Of a DNA stretch of 64,000 bases, positions 13,301 through 24,002 are shown piece by piece; the stretch's first letter is position 1; every line of letters starts with the position of its first letter. The notes beneath the pieces are model-generated. The model made no database searches. It had not been told where the DNA came from and saw only the letters and a program-made list of their open reading frames with translations. The position numbers and the translations under genes were made by a program. Source of the stretch: Nyssa sinensis (taxonomy: Eukaryota; Streptophyta; Magnoliopsida; Cornales; Nyssaceae); assembly GCA_008638375.1 (NCBI GenBank), contig CM018041.1, forward strand, positions 12,082,846-12,146,845. The letters run 5' to 3'.

Positions 13301-13785
13301 TGATATACAATACTCATGCAAAGTAAATGAGCCAAATGTATAGTATTCTGTAGCGAATTTCAATAAATTGGTGAATCAATAAATTTCAGGCTCACTTAAT
13401 CGCAGAAGAGAGACAAATATTAGGGATTTCAAATATAAACAGAGTATATGGATAGATAGATAGGAAAGAAACCCTAACCGTCTTGGCCTTCGTCTTGCTC
13501 CTCTTCCACGTCGCTATCCACCGCCGCTTCGAGGTCCAAGAATTCAGACACCGATCGCCTCTTGGCCCGGCGCCCGCCAAAGCGAGCGACATTGCAAACG
13601 TCCTCTTCATCATCCTCTTCTTTCACTTCCTTGTCGTCCTTGTCTATGAACTCCGACCTCCGACGCTTCCGGCCGGCCCCACGACCGCCGTCGCCGTCAT
13701 CCTCTTCTTCTCCATTGAGAGCATCTACATTGTCTTCCTCCGGTTGGAAGACGTTGACGTAGTGTCGCCGCGGGTGAATGAGCAT
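10371..13785 (-). CDS. SPT5: Transcription elongation factor SPT5 homolog, C-terminally truncated
   Basis: SPT5 pairs with SPT4 (DSIF) on RNA polymerase II in the nucleus and controls pausing and processivity. Seven minus-strand exons with GT..AG borders join in frame: 13785-13479, 12415-12033, 11906-11748, 11618-11532, 11329-11259, 11147-10787 and 10661-10371. They give about 552 residues. In order these hold an acidic and basic N-terminus (1-100), the DFIVDGGADLPDE block (103-115), the LLPREDDQEDVEALERSI block, the NGN domain (about 173-262, starting KLWMVRC), KOW1 (about 266-300), the KKKAFVPPPRFMNVDEA linker, KOW2 (about 416-450) and KOW3 (about 469-510). Family similarity stops after FADYIVE (~518). 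A 34-residue unrelated hydrophobic tail follows to the stop. Known plant SPT5 proteins are about 1,000 residues, so the remaining KOW motifs and the C-terminal repeat region are absent. There is no internal stop. It may be a functional short paralog or a 3'-truncated pseudogene. The start codon is the first ATG of the open exon and is less certain. Confidence 0.85.
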
Positions 13786-13881
13786 AGTGTCGGTCAGGGC
13801 AGTGAATTGAGTGAATTCTTTGGATATGAATTGCCGAAATCAGTGTCTATTCTTCAATAAGAAGAGAGAATGCTTCCATTA

Positions 13882-13892
13882 TATATTTATAG
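13882..13892 (-). promoter_or_regulatory. Candidate TATA box of the SPT5-like gene
   Basis: The minus strand reads CTATAAATATA here, about 100 bases upstream of the proposed ATG at 13785. That spacing suits a plant core promoter with a short leader. Other TA-rich sequence lies nearby, so the element is plausible rather than proven. Confidence 0.45.
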
Positions 13893-14983
13893 AGTATATA
13901 TATGACAAGTCCTAATCCATCTAAAAGAGGGATTTCAATCCTGGTAACTTGCTTAACAAGCAATGGGTATTATTTAATGATTTAATATTTTATTTAATTA
14001 TGAGAATTGAGATGTCACAAGAAATATTCATAAATTACAAAACACTGAGTCCAATGATAAAAAAAAGTTTCATAAATTACAAAAAAAAATAAAAATAAAG
14101 AGAGTCCAATGATGAAAAAATTTGTCAAATGCCAAATTAATATCACAATAGATTTTGTATATTCATTGATATATATATATATATATATATTTACTCTCTT
14201 TTTTAAAATTAAAATCTAACAATCACTCAGAGTTGTAGCCGATTGATAAAAATATGAATGATAAAATTTAAATCTCTCAAGTTTGAGTTTTTTTTTGCTC
14301 CGATAAATTGGGTCTCACTATCATAGGAAATGAGACTTAGTTTGATGTTCTGCTGTTATAGAAAATGAGATTTAGTTTGATACGCATAAACTGACACTTG
14401 ACACCCTTAACCGATCATTGAAGGAAAAAAAAAACAAAAACTTAACAATTTTTCTAAAAAAAAAAAGGGTGAGAGAGATTTAAAAATGATATTATGCAGG
14501 ATTTAATCCATCTCGAGGAGGGATTCCAATCCTTTTTAATATTTTTATTTAATTATGATAGTCAAAATATCAAAAAAAGAAATTTATGAATTACAAAAAA
14601 AAAGGGTCCAATATGAAGAAGTTCGTTAAATGGCAAATTGTATGAAAACAGGCATTATATTATTTATTATTTAAGTATTCAATAACAGTTGCCATGATGT
14701 AATATAAATTCAAAATTATATATAAAAAAATTAGAAAAAAAAAAAGGGCACAGCAAAGAGAGTCCGTTGGTTGGACTAAAAATCTCTCATACATTATGAT
14801 TAATAAAGTAATTTATATGAGAAATATATAGATTATATCAACTTTGGACCTTAAGATGTTTAAGAGTATTTTTAACTAAACATATATTTAAGTAGTAGCA
14901 AATAATTAGAGATTTAGGTAGTCGTGTTAGAGTTTAAAGTTTTAAACTACTCAATGGGTTGCTACTTGCTGGTCTATTCAAGT
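13893..14983. other. AT-rich intergenic stretch with a (TA)n microsatellite
   Basis: A (TA)n run lies at about 14167-14191. Short blocks recur loosely within the stretch ('tccaatgatgaaaaa', 'attacaaaaaaaa'). No coding or RNA feature is seen. Confidence 0.5.
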
Positions 14984-15647
14984 TAGGAGTGCAACTTTGG
15001 TGAGTTGGGATGGAGTTGAGTTATGTCCGAGTTTAATCCAAACTCTAAAATAATCAATTCGAGTCTGGTCTAAACTCGACCTTGAACTCAAATAACACTG
15101 CACGAGTCTGACTCGAGTTAGAATTCATTAGTATCAGGTTCGGCCCAAAACTAATTTTTAATTTTAATTTTTAGATTTTATTCATGATTTTTTTAATAAA
15201 TTGTTGTCTTTTTTATTATTTTGATTATACACTAAAAGCTTTAATGATTTCTCTCAATTTCTTCTTCTAAAGGAAACCGAAAACCTTTAAAATGATTCCA
15301 TCAATATAATTTAATTTTGAAAAAATGATAAAGGTCAACAAGTTTTTGAAATTATAAAAATATAAATAGTAGTTATTGTAAGGAATTTTTATTAATCTAA
15401 TGGTGAATAACTAAAGTATAAAAAATATAAAGTATAAGATATTGAATTTGGGTTCGGGTTTTCAAAGTCTTAATCCATTACCAACCCTACTTTTGATTGA
15501 GCTTGAATTCTTTTGCCCAAACCCAACCCAAAATGTAAAAAATCAAACCCAAGTCCTAAAATATTCGGGCTGGGCTCGGGCTCGGGCTCGAGCTCGAGCT
15601 CGAGCTGGGTCCTGGTTTCAAGTGGGTCAACCTAAGTTGCATTCCTA
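14984..15647. mobile_element. Non-autonomous hAT-superfamily element with perfect target duplication
   Basis: The left end reads TAGGAGTGCAACTT, and the right end on the opposite strand reads TAGGAATGCAACTT. These are terminal inverted repeats with one mismatch in 14. The element is flanked on both sides by the identical 8-bp sequence ATTCAAGT (14976-14983 and 15648-15655). An 8-bp duplication with T.GG..TG.AA-type ends fits the hAT superfamily. The 664-bp interior encodes no transposase. Near the right end is a GC-rich (GGCTCG)n-like run (15568-15608), unusual in this AT-rich setting. Confidence 0.85.
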
Positions 15648-15655
15648 ATTCAAGT

Positions 15656-16825
15656 GCATTTATTTTTTATATAAACAATGTGTTTCTACATTGGGAATTT
15701 TTGAATCTATACATGAACTATAAAGGTGCCTAATCAATATCTTTCCAAGTCTCAAGGTTGTCTAAACTTTCAAATACAAGACTAAAAATATAATTAGAAA
15801 CATTAATTATGTAATATAAAAATATTTTTATTATTTCATTTTATATAATTAAAACAAAATTGGATAAGATGCCTTCATCTCATATCCGTGGCAAACCCTG
15901 TGTTTATTTGATAAAGGCCTGATAACAATTCACCACAAGCTCGCCTATGTCGATTTTTTTATCTTAGAAAATGACTTTGATGATTCTGACATCAATTAAA
16001 CGTCACCATCACCTTCATCAGATATTTTATTATATAAGAAGACTTTTGTCTTTTTTTTATATTCATTTTTCCAGTACAAATGTAAATGTTATGTTCAAAC
16101 ATTATTGATTCTACACATAAAAAGGAGTAGGATGGAATGAAAATGAACTGACGTGGGCTCCTCCTCGTCTAAAATGATGTTATGGACGTGGGCTCCACCC
16201 GACAATTAAAACTTAAAATTGTTGGAGGATTAATTTTTACTGTAAATTTTTTTTTTGACCCACACGAAAATGACATCTTAATGTTTAATTATATAAAAAG
16301 TAAACAAAAAAATTTGTAAATATTAAACAAAAACTTGCATCCTATAAAAGTTATATTACAATGTAATTGTCACAACTTTTAACTAAATTTTCAACTCTAA
16401 AAAAAAAAAAAAAAAAACTTTTTTTAACTAAATTTTAAATCGAGTTGTTTTTAATTATCATAACTCTACGGAGAGAAAATAACATCCCTTTTTTCAAATA
16501 AAATAATTGAGATACTTTTAATTATTATATGACACTAATGTTCATCCATAACGTTGTGAGTGAGAAATTATTGTATGATATGAGACCAAAGGTCTTAATT
16601 GCCATGTATAAATATACTATACTTTTGGAAGACAAATTTAATTTTGTATATATGACATTACATGATTGATTGAAACCAGTGGCGGATCGAGAAATTTTAG
16701 TTAGGGGGACGAAATAACTAGTATAAAAACTTAGAGAAGTTCATATAAATATATAAAACAATTTAAGGGGTCAAGTCTTATTTTGTTAAATTTTTTTAGC
16801 AAAATTAGTTGAAAAAATTTAAGAG
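15656..16825. other. AT-rich intergenic stretch with a transposon-like edge
   Basis: No gene is seen. At 16676 the sequence 'accagtggcggatcgag' resembles an edge motif common in degraded plant DNA transposons. No matching second end was identified. Confidence 0.4.
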
Positions 16826-16879
16826 GCCAAGTCTTTTTTGTACATATAATATTTTCTTTTCACACAGGCAAATAGCTAG
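16826..16879 (+). mobile_element. Helitron-like 3' end (copy 1)
   Basis: The block with 'tacatataatattttctt' followed by 'caggcaaatagCTAGT' matches two other places in the window (29920-29961 and 33320-33377). It ends in CTAG followed by T, the CTRR-T arrangement of Helitron termini. The hairpin that should precede the end is eroded in this copy. Confidence 0.45.
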
Positions 16880-17355
16880 TATATATACCTATTACTTAAT
16901 ATAAACCCAAGAGTTCCGTTGACTTGTTTGACATGCTTAACCTGCTTGAGTTGCTTAAGTCATTTTTCAATGTTACCTTCATTCATGAGTTATTTACAAT
17001 ACTGTCATTGCTTCATAGAAAATTCTTGAATGAGTCTGGTACAGTGAGTTGACAATGTGCCAATCCAACGGTATTCTATCATGTATAATCTGGCCCACCT
17101 TTTTTAGTGGTACATAGTATATTTATTACTTAATATAAACGCGAGAGTTCCATCGACTTGCTTGACATGTTTAACCTGCTTGAGCTGTTTAAGTCATTTT
17201 TCAATGTTACCTTCCTTCATGAGTTATTTACAATACTGCCATTACTTCATAGAAAGTTCTTAAATGGGTCTGGTATAGTGAGTTGGCAATATGCCTATCC
17301 AATGGTATCCTGCTACATATAATATGGCCTACCTTTTTTAGTGGTACATAGTATA
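16876..17355. repeat. Tandem duplication, two copies of about 234 bp
   Basis: 'tattacttaatataaac' occurs at 16890 and 17124. The two copies stay aligned through 'gacttg.ttgacatg.ttaa', 'gtcatttttcaatgttacct' and a closing 'tagtggtacatagtata' (17105 and 17340). Divergence is modest and the copies are non-coding. The duplication starts exactly at the Helitron-like end, so it may be Helitron cargo or a second insertion. Confidence 0.7.
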
Positions 17356-17865
17356 TGTGGCAGAGTGTTATTGAAAATGCGCATTGACATGTGGTGTACT
17401 AAACTCACTCAAAAATCCTCTTGCTTCATAGGCGATGATGGAACCATCTCGGTTTCATTTTTTTCCTAACTAACATCGATGTTCGGCGACTGCCTTGTTC
17501 TTTGTTAGAGATGGAAGAGGTTTAACGAAAAGTGGAATTTGGTTGCGGACGAAGGGGAATCACTGATCAGGGCCGGCTGTCGGGACTCATGTAGAGAAAG
17601 AAATAGTTTTGGAGGGGGAGATAGAGGGAGGTGACATTTTGTGTATTGATATATATTGTCGAAAGAAACAACAGGGGCATATAATGTTTTTAAAGAGGGT
17701 GTGAAGTAGAAAGGGTTTTACTGTGGAAGATGAAACTTGGAAATCATGATAAAAGTTGAGGTGCATTTTTTTAAGAGTTCAACACCTACTGTGATGCGTG
17801 AGCACCAAAAACAATAGAACATATATACTCACTGATTTTTTCACCTATATGCTAAAGGTATATAA
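17356..17865. other. Intergenic stretch between repeats and the Copia element
   Basis: No gene is seen. 'gtgttattgaaaatgcgcattgacatgt' (from 17367) has a relative near 32604-32640, so it belongs to the same dispersed repeat as the Helitron-like segments. Confidence 0.4.
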
Positions 17866-18462
17866 TGTTGTGCAACGAAAACGCAAAACAAAATAGCAAA
17901 GAGAAAAGAAACAAATACAAGAAGAACAAGAGAACACCAAATATACGTGGTTTTGCAAACAATCTACGTCCACGGGCGAAACATAGCAAAAGATCCACTA
18001 TCAAAAGGTAAATAATACAAAACAGGGTGTTAAAACTCGCTCACAAATGTCTAAGAAGACTTCTTGCCACTCTCTATCTTTCTTTCTCGCAGTAATAATA
18101 CATTATATAATGTTCTCAAATCCTAAAAAATGAAAAAGAGGCAAAAATTATGAAACTAGGCCATAAGTACCGATCGGCACATACAAAGGGGGGTTGCTGG
18201 CACCTTAGTGTCGATCGGTACTCCTTGAGTGTCGATTGCACCCTTTGAGTGCCGATGGGTCATTTTTTACTTTCTCCAAATGCTCTAAAAATTTTGTACC
18301 AATTGGTCAATAGAGAAATGAGTTTTCTAGGTCCAAATGCCGATCGGTAGACCTCCAAAAGTGCCCGAAACTGGTTTGGGTGCAAGTCAGCTCAAGAATG
18401 CAAGACACAAATAACAAATCTCCAGATTGGCTTGTATTCCCTCAAGCCACGAACACACAACA
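17866..18462 (-). repeat. Copia element, left LTR (3' LTR of the minus-strand element)
   Basis: The segment begins TGTTGTGCAACG and ends GAACACACAACA, so it has TG..CA limits. Its body, including 'caagagaacaccaaatatac', 'cacaaatgtctaagaagact' and several 'ccgatcgg' blocks, is repeated at 23559-24615. Next to its right edge the minus strand is purine-rich (GGAGAAGACAACATAAGAA), a candidate polypurine tract. This places it as the 3' LTR. Confidence 0.7.
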
Positions 18463-18484
18463 TTCTTATGTTGTCTTCTCCACA

Positions 18485-19572
18485 AAATCCCTAAGGATCA
18501 AATCAAATGGTGCAAACACCAATCAAGTCTAAACAGTGTTTGAACTTGAGTAGCGAAATAGGCTTAGTCATCATATCTGTTGGATTCTCTGTTATGGCAA
18601 TCTTCTTGATTGTAATGTCACATTGGGATAGAACATGTCGAAGAAAATGATATATGATGTCTATGTGTTTGGTCCTCTCATGATATATTTGATTTTTGGT
18701 CAAATGTATTGCACTCTGTCTATCACAAAATATAATAGTAACATCCTACTGTAACCCCTAAATCACTAACCAAACTTTTCAATCAAATTGCCTCATTCAC
18801 TGCTTTTGCTGCTGCCATGTACTCTGCTTCTATTGTTAAGAAAAGCAACAATAAACTATAAAGTAGCTTTCCAACTAATCGCACAACCAACAAGTGTGAA
18901 GACATAACCTGTTAGAGATCTCATCGTATCCAGATCACCAGTGTAATCTAAATCAACATAACTTACAACGTTATAACCAAAGCCGCAGGTTTTATCAAAC
19001 ACTAAGTCAATATTTGAAGTCTCTCTCAAATACTGAAGTATCCATTTCACTACCTACCAATGAGCCGTGCCAGGATTAGCCATATATCGACTAACAACAC
19101 TAATTGCCTATGAAATGTTTGAACGTATGCAAACCATAGTATACATAATGCTACCAACTGCACTAAAATAAGGAACACTCAACATATATCATTTCTCTTC
19201 CTCACTCTATGAAGATAATGCTCTAGATATTCTAAAATGAGGGGCAAATGGAGTACTCATTGATTTGGAACTTTGCATAGTAAAACGCTCAAGCACCTTC
19301 TCTATGTACTTTTGTTATGACAAGTATAACTTTTTTGCTTTCCTGTCACTGTGAGTTTCCATACCCAAAATCTTCTTTGCAGCACCCAAATCTTTTATCT
19401 CAAACTCATTACTCAGCTGGGACTTCAAATTGTCAATCTCCGACATGCTTTTAGTAGCTATAAGTATATCATCTACATAGAGTAACAAGTAAACGAAAAA
19501 ATCATCTAACAACTGTTTATGATACACGCAACTGTCAAAATTACTCCTCGAGTAACCACTGCCCACCATAAA
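18485..19572 (-). pseudogene. Copia polyprotein relic: RNase H and C-terminal half of reverse transcriptase
   Basis: Read on the minus strand, the order is RT (FMVGSGYSRSNFDSCVYHK, then the catalytic LLYVDDILIAT), a connector, MKWILQYLRETSN, GYVFTLVGCAISWKATL and the RNase H end YHERTKHIDI, then NPTDMMTKPISLLKF. This is the Ty1/Copia order and motif set. Frame is broken by several stops, mostly TAG where the family has CAG (19054-19056, 19108-19110, 19207-19209). The segment continues at 22666 once the inserted LTR (19573-22665) is removed. Confidence 0.85.
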
Positions 19573-22500
19573 TGTCACGACCCGAAATCCGGCCTATGCA
19601 GATCAAAGGCTCGTGATCGGCCACCGAGGCCTTTTCCGATGATCACAATACTTTTCTCATTTCCATTAATCAAACGCAGCGGAATAAATTTCTTTTTCTA
19701 TTGCGGAAGCGTCAATCAACACTCAAGTCAACATTATTCATCCTATTTATACATTCCATAGTAATTACAAAAAGTACATGATGTGATTTTTTCAAAGCCT
19801 GCTGATGTCATATTTGATATACAGTCCAAAATTTTCAAAAGCAACTACATCATGACTAGCAAAATCCTATTACAAAAAGGGTTCATAGCTTTACAAGCTT
19901 CCAACTAGTCTGACTAAACCTGCTATTTCTTTTTCGATATCATCACCTGAAATAGGATAAAAATCCTATGAGTTCAACAGCTCGTGAGTATCCCAGCTCG
20001 TGAGCATTCCATAATATACCAAGGGTTTCAAAACTACTATATAATTCAATATGGAAATGTCAATGATCAGATATCATATGTTATCTTAATTTATAGTACA
20101 AGATAACGGTATCAAATTCACTTCCAATAAATCTCAATTTAACTGACAATCGTAAATCAATAATCAATAACATAGTTCAATAAATCAAAATCACAGTTCA
20201 ATAAATCATAGTTTGATAATATACTTCAATAAATCAGAGTTCGATAAACTATAGTTCGATAATCATAGTTCGATAGTCATAGTTCAATAAATCATAGTTC
20301 GATAGTCATAGTTCAATAAATCATAGTTCGATAACTCAAAATCATGGTTCCATAACTCAAATTCATAGTCCTGATAAATCATAGTTCGATAGTTCAGATT
20401 CATGGTTCGATAATCCAAATTCGTAGTTCGATAATCACAATTCAATAAATCATTGTTCGATAACACAATTCGATAGATCATAGTTCGATTATTCAAAATC
20501 ATATATTCCACTTCTATGACCTGTAAATTAGAACCTCGCTGACTGAGATCGGTGGGCTAGCTAGTTCGATATGCCGTATCAACACTGGCTCACCACAATA
20601 TACCTTGTAGGTGGGTTCGATAAATCACAACCTATTCGATAGTGACCAATCATAGAAGGGTGTTCTGTCCAAAGCATCAAAATCATATTCAAATTATATC
20701 CAAAATCAATAATCATCAATAGCAGTTCAATTACTCAATTCAAAGTTCCTTATTTGGTATTCAGTTAAAACAGTTCAAACATTTGTTAGAAGATCATATA
20801 ATATTTGAGTATCTTACAAATACATTTTCTTAAGTCAAAGAAGACAATATAGTTGTCAATAGATCATTCAAAACGTATACCGTATAGCTATTAAACAAAG
20901 GCTATAAGAGAAAATGATATCATATGTCGATATATCATAAAAGAGTTCAATATTTATATCTATAATGAAAATGTCTACCTCAGTATGGCATGAAACACTC
21001 ACCTGAATTCCAAAAGCTTAACTCCAAAAATCCTTCCTTTGAAGTTCCCTAAAATCACATTTCAAAGTCTAGTTATATTCCATAATATCACTTTGATTTA
21101 ATTATCATTAATTCTTTTTCTTATTTTAGTTACATTTCCTGAGTAGCTTCTTTAAGTTTTAAAGTTTGATTCTATTACCTTACGCGTTTACGTGTCATAC
21201 TTTTTTGTATCTTATTTCATAATACGGACCTCACCATTGAGTCCGGAACGTTGAAGAAAGTCAATTTAGACTCTCTCAGACTTCCTATTTGGTTTTAGGG
21301 TTACTAAGGGCAATTTAGTAATTTACACTTAACGTGACTTTTTTTTTTGGAGTCCCGTATCGTGAAACGGATCCTACTATTGGGTTCAGAACGTCCAAAA
21401 TAGTCAAGATACACTATTTTTTTACTCTATTTGGACTTCGTTTGACCTGGTTTAGGACTCGGGGCATTTTTGTAATTTTCTCTAAAAATTATATTTAATT
21501 ATTTTATTGTTTGGGCCATAGTGGAATATTTTAGAACTTTTGGGGTCGGTTCATAAATTTCAAAAGCTCCGGTCTGAACCAGTGGGTTTACTGAACCCAA
21601 CCCTAAACCGGTCTAATAGGTTGGTGAACCAATCGGTTCAAGTGAACCGATTTAAAGGAAAAACCACGATTTTTCGGCCTTCTTCTCCGATCGTCACCTC
21701 AGTTCCGGTCAACGGAATTGGTCCAACCTGCACAGTTTTGTCACTATTTTCACATTCAAATTTTCTATTTTCTTACATGGAATTGATCTTAGGACATTAA
21801 GCAAGTAAGTAAAACACATCTCAACCTCAAATAACTGGTTTTCCGACACCCACAATAAGTCTCCGGCGTTGCACCGACGACTAGATTTTTGGCCATAAAA
21901 TGGCCATTTCTCAACCGTTTTGAGTGATTCAAGTTGCTTTGCGATCCTAAGACAGTGTTCTATATAGAGTATAGCTTCAAATCGTCTTTAATTAAACTCA
22001 TAAAAATCTGCCATGTTCGACCGAAATTATCATCACAGGTTTTCTCGATTTTCCTTCAGGTCTTGAATCCTACCAATTTACAATAGCATGCAAGAAAAAT
22101 TAACGCAACAAAGCTATATTTGGTTACCTGCTCAGTTACTGCTTCTCCCTCTTCTTCCGAGATCTCCACTCTCCAAAATCTGGCTTTCTCTCTCTAAATT
22201 CTTCCTCTCTCTCCCTCTCTCTTTCTCTATTTTTTTCTCGACAACCGACCTTATAGTCGGTGACCTTTGCCACCTGGTTAATACACAACACGCAAGGTGA
22301 CACGCACGTCAACCATGCACTCTTTATTTCTCCAGTTTCAATACAAACCATGTGTTCACATGGTTTTAATTGAAACCCTATATATAAGTTCTGCTTGCCG
22401 ACCACAAACCCCCCCTCTCTCCAAGCTTCTAAATACTTCTTACTCTTTCTTAATTCATTTCTTTTATTTCTCATTTATTTTTTATATTTATTTTCCTATT

Positions 22501-22665
22501 TTATACTATCCTTATTCTTATTCTTATTATTATTGTAATTATTATTATTATTATTTTATTTGTTTATTTTTATTATTACGGGTTTATATGCCATGGCCCG
22601 GGTTTACCGGGTCGGGTACCGACTAACTCGGGTCGGTCCCACCTGACTCGGGTCGGGTTATTACA
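19573..22665. mobile_element. Solo LTR A (long-LTR family) inserted in the Copia pol gene
   Basis: It starts TGTCACGACCCGAAATCC and ends GGGTCGGGTTATTACA. It is flanked by identical ATAAA on both sides (19568-19572 and 22666-22670), a perfect 5-bp target duplication. Removing it and one ATAAA rejoins the Copia RT frame. The interior has no gag or pol. It shares order and sequence with 24645-28966, including 'gttgaagaaagtcaattta'-type and 'gagtcccgt..tgtgaaacgga'-type blocks. Solo LTRs arise by recombination between the two LTRs of a full element. Length and TGTCACGACCC start suggest a Gypsy chromovirus (Del/Tekay-like) LTR, which is inference. Confidence 0.85.
20150..20510. repeat. Degenerate minisatellite inside LTR A
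   Basis: The motif 'catagttcgataa' and variants ('cagttcaataaat', 'catggttcgataa') recur many times at 12- to 25-base spacing. A minus-strand frame through it (20284-20511) reads as Tyr/Arg/Thr/Met repeats, which is an artefact of the array and not a gene. Confidence 0.7.
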
Positions 22666-23390
22666 ATAAAGGTGTCAAACTGCTTGTACCACTACCTTGG
22701 AGACTGCTTTAAACCATATAATATCTTTTTCAACTTGCAAACATGATCTTCTTTATTTTGCATAACAAAACCCTCTAGTTGTTTCATGTAGATAGTCTCC
22801 TCAAGCTCGCCGTGTAAAAACGTTGTCTTGACATCAAACTGCTCAAGCTCTAAGTCAAATAAAGCAACCAAAGCAAACAACACGTGAATAGAACTATGCT
22901 TCCCAACGGGCGAGAAAACTTCATTAAAGTCCACACCTTCTCTCTAACTGTAGCCCTTTGCAACCAAGCGTGCCTTGTATCTAGCATCTTCAACCCCTGG
23001 GATGCCTTCTTTTTTTCTTAAAAACCCATTTGCATCCAATAGTCTTCGAGCCCTTAGGAAATTTCACCAAATCCCATGTCTGGTTCTTGTGAAGAGATTC
23101 AACATCTTCATTTATGGCCACAATCCACTATGTAGACTCACTACCCGTGACAGCTTCTGAATAGGTAAAAAGCTCTTGCACTGCAATATCCTCTGCCATG
23201 GTAAATGTATACGCAACCAAATCTGAATACCCGAATCTCTTATGTGGCCTAATCTGTCTCTTTTCTCTACCAGTCGTAATACTATATTGCGATTCTTCTT
23301 CTACACCAGCGTCGCAATACCTCACCCAAAACTCTATTAGAAAGGGATAACTGAATGGCGCTATGCGCATTTTCTTATATATCAATCTTC
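22666..23390 (-). pseudogene. Copia polyprotein relic: N-terminal reverse transcriptase and preceding linker
   Basis: The minus strand reads EAVTGSEST, then a stop, then WIVAINEDVESLHKN and GCKWVFKKK with a frameshift in the A run. It continues ARYKARLVAKGYS, a stop, REGVDFNEVFSPVGKHSS, FDVKTTFLHGELEETIYM and LYGLKQSPR before another stop. This is the start of Copia RT. The three stops (23128-23130, 22944-22946, 22692-22694) are all TAG where the family has Gln, as in YSQREG and SPRQWY. Gag, protease and most of the integrase are missing, as only about 170 bases separate this from the right LTR. Confidence 0.85.
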
Positions 23391-23539
23391 TGCTTCATGG
23401 TCAACGTTGTTGGAAACGTGTCATCCAAAACCTTCACCAAACCTTGTTATTGTAACAATGTGCGCATCTTGATGCGCCAGAGGCCAAAACTATTTTAACT
23501 GTCAAACTTCTCTACTTCGTATTTTATGGTAGCCATCAC

Positions 23540-23556
23540 CAAGAGCTGCTACCAAT
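23540..23556 (-). other. Degenerate primer-binding site of the Copia element
   Basis: 'aagagctgctaccaat' lies just inside the right LTR. It matches the usual Copia sequence complementary to TGGTATCAGAGC (initiator Met-tRNA site) with a few changes. Its place confirms that the right LTR is the 5' LTR of a minus-strand element. Confidence 0.5.
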
Positions 23557-24002
23557 TTGTTGTGCAATGGAAGCGAAAAATAAAATAACAAAGAGAGAAG
23601 AAACAAACATAGCAAGAACAAGAGAACACCAAATATACGTGGTTCGACAAACAACCTACATCTACGGACGAAGCACAGCAAAAGATTCAAAAGGTGAAGA
23701 ATACAAAACGGGGTGTTAAAACCCACTCACAAATGTCTAAGAAGACTTTCTACTGCTCTCTGTCTTTCATTCTATCGTAATAATATATTATATAATGTTC
23801 CCAAACCCTAAAATACAAAAAAGGGGCAAAAATCACGAAATTAGGCCTCGAGTGCCGATTGGCACACAGAAAAGGGGGTTGCTAGCACCCGAGTGCCGAT
23901 TGCACCCTCTAAGTGTCGATCGGCACACACGTGTGTTGATGAGCCATTTTCTAACTTTCTCCAAATGCTCTGAAATTTCTTGTACCGATTGGTCAACAGA
24001 GA

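Noticed and set aside
13483..13860. 125-residue plus-strand frame
   Set aside because: It lies antisense to SPT5 exon 1; that exon's charged minus-strand product matches the family and explains the open frame.
22136..22474. 112-residue minus-strand frame
   Set aside because: It is within LTR A and driven by a CT/GA-rich tract; low complexity.
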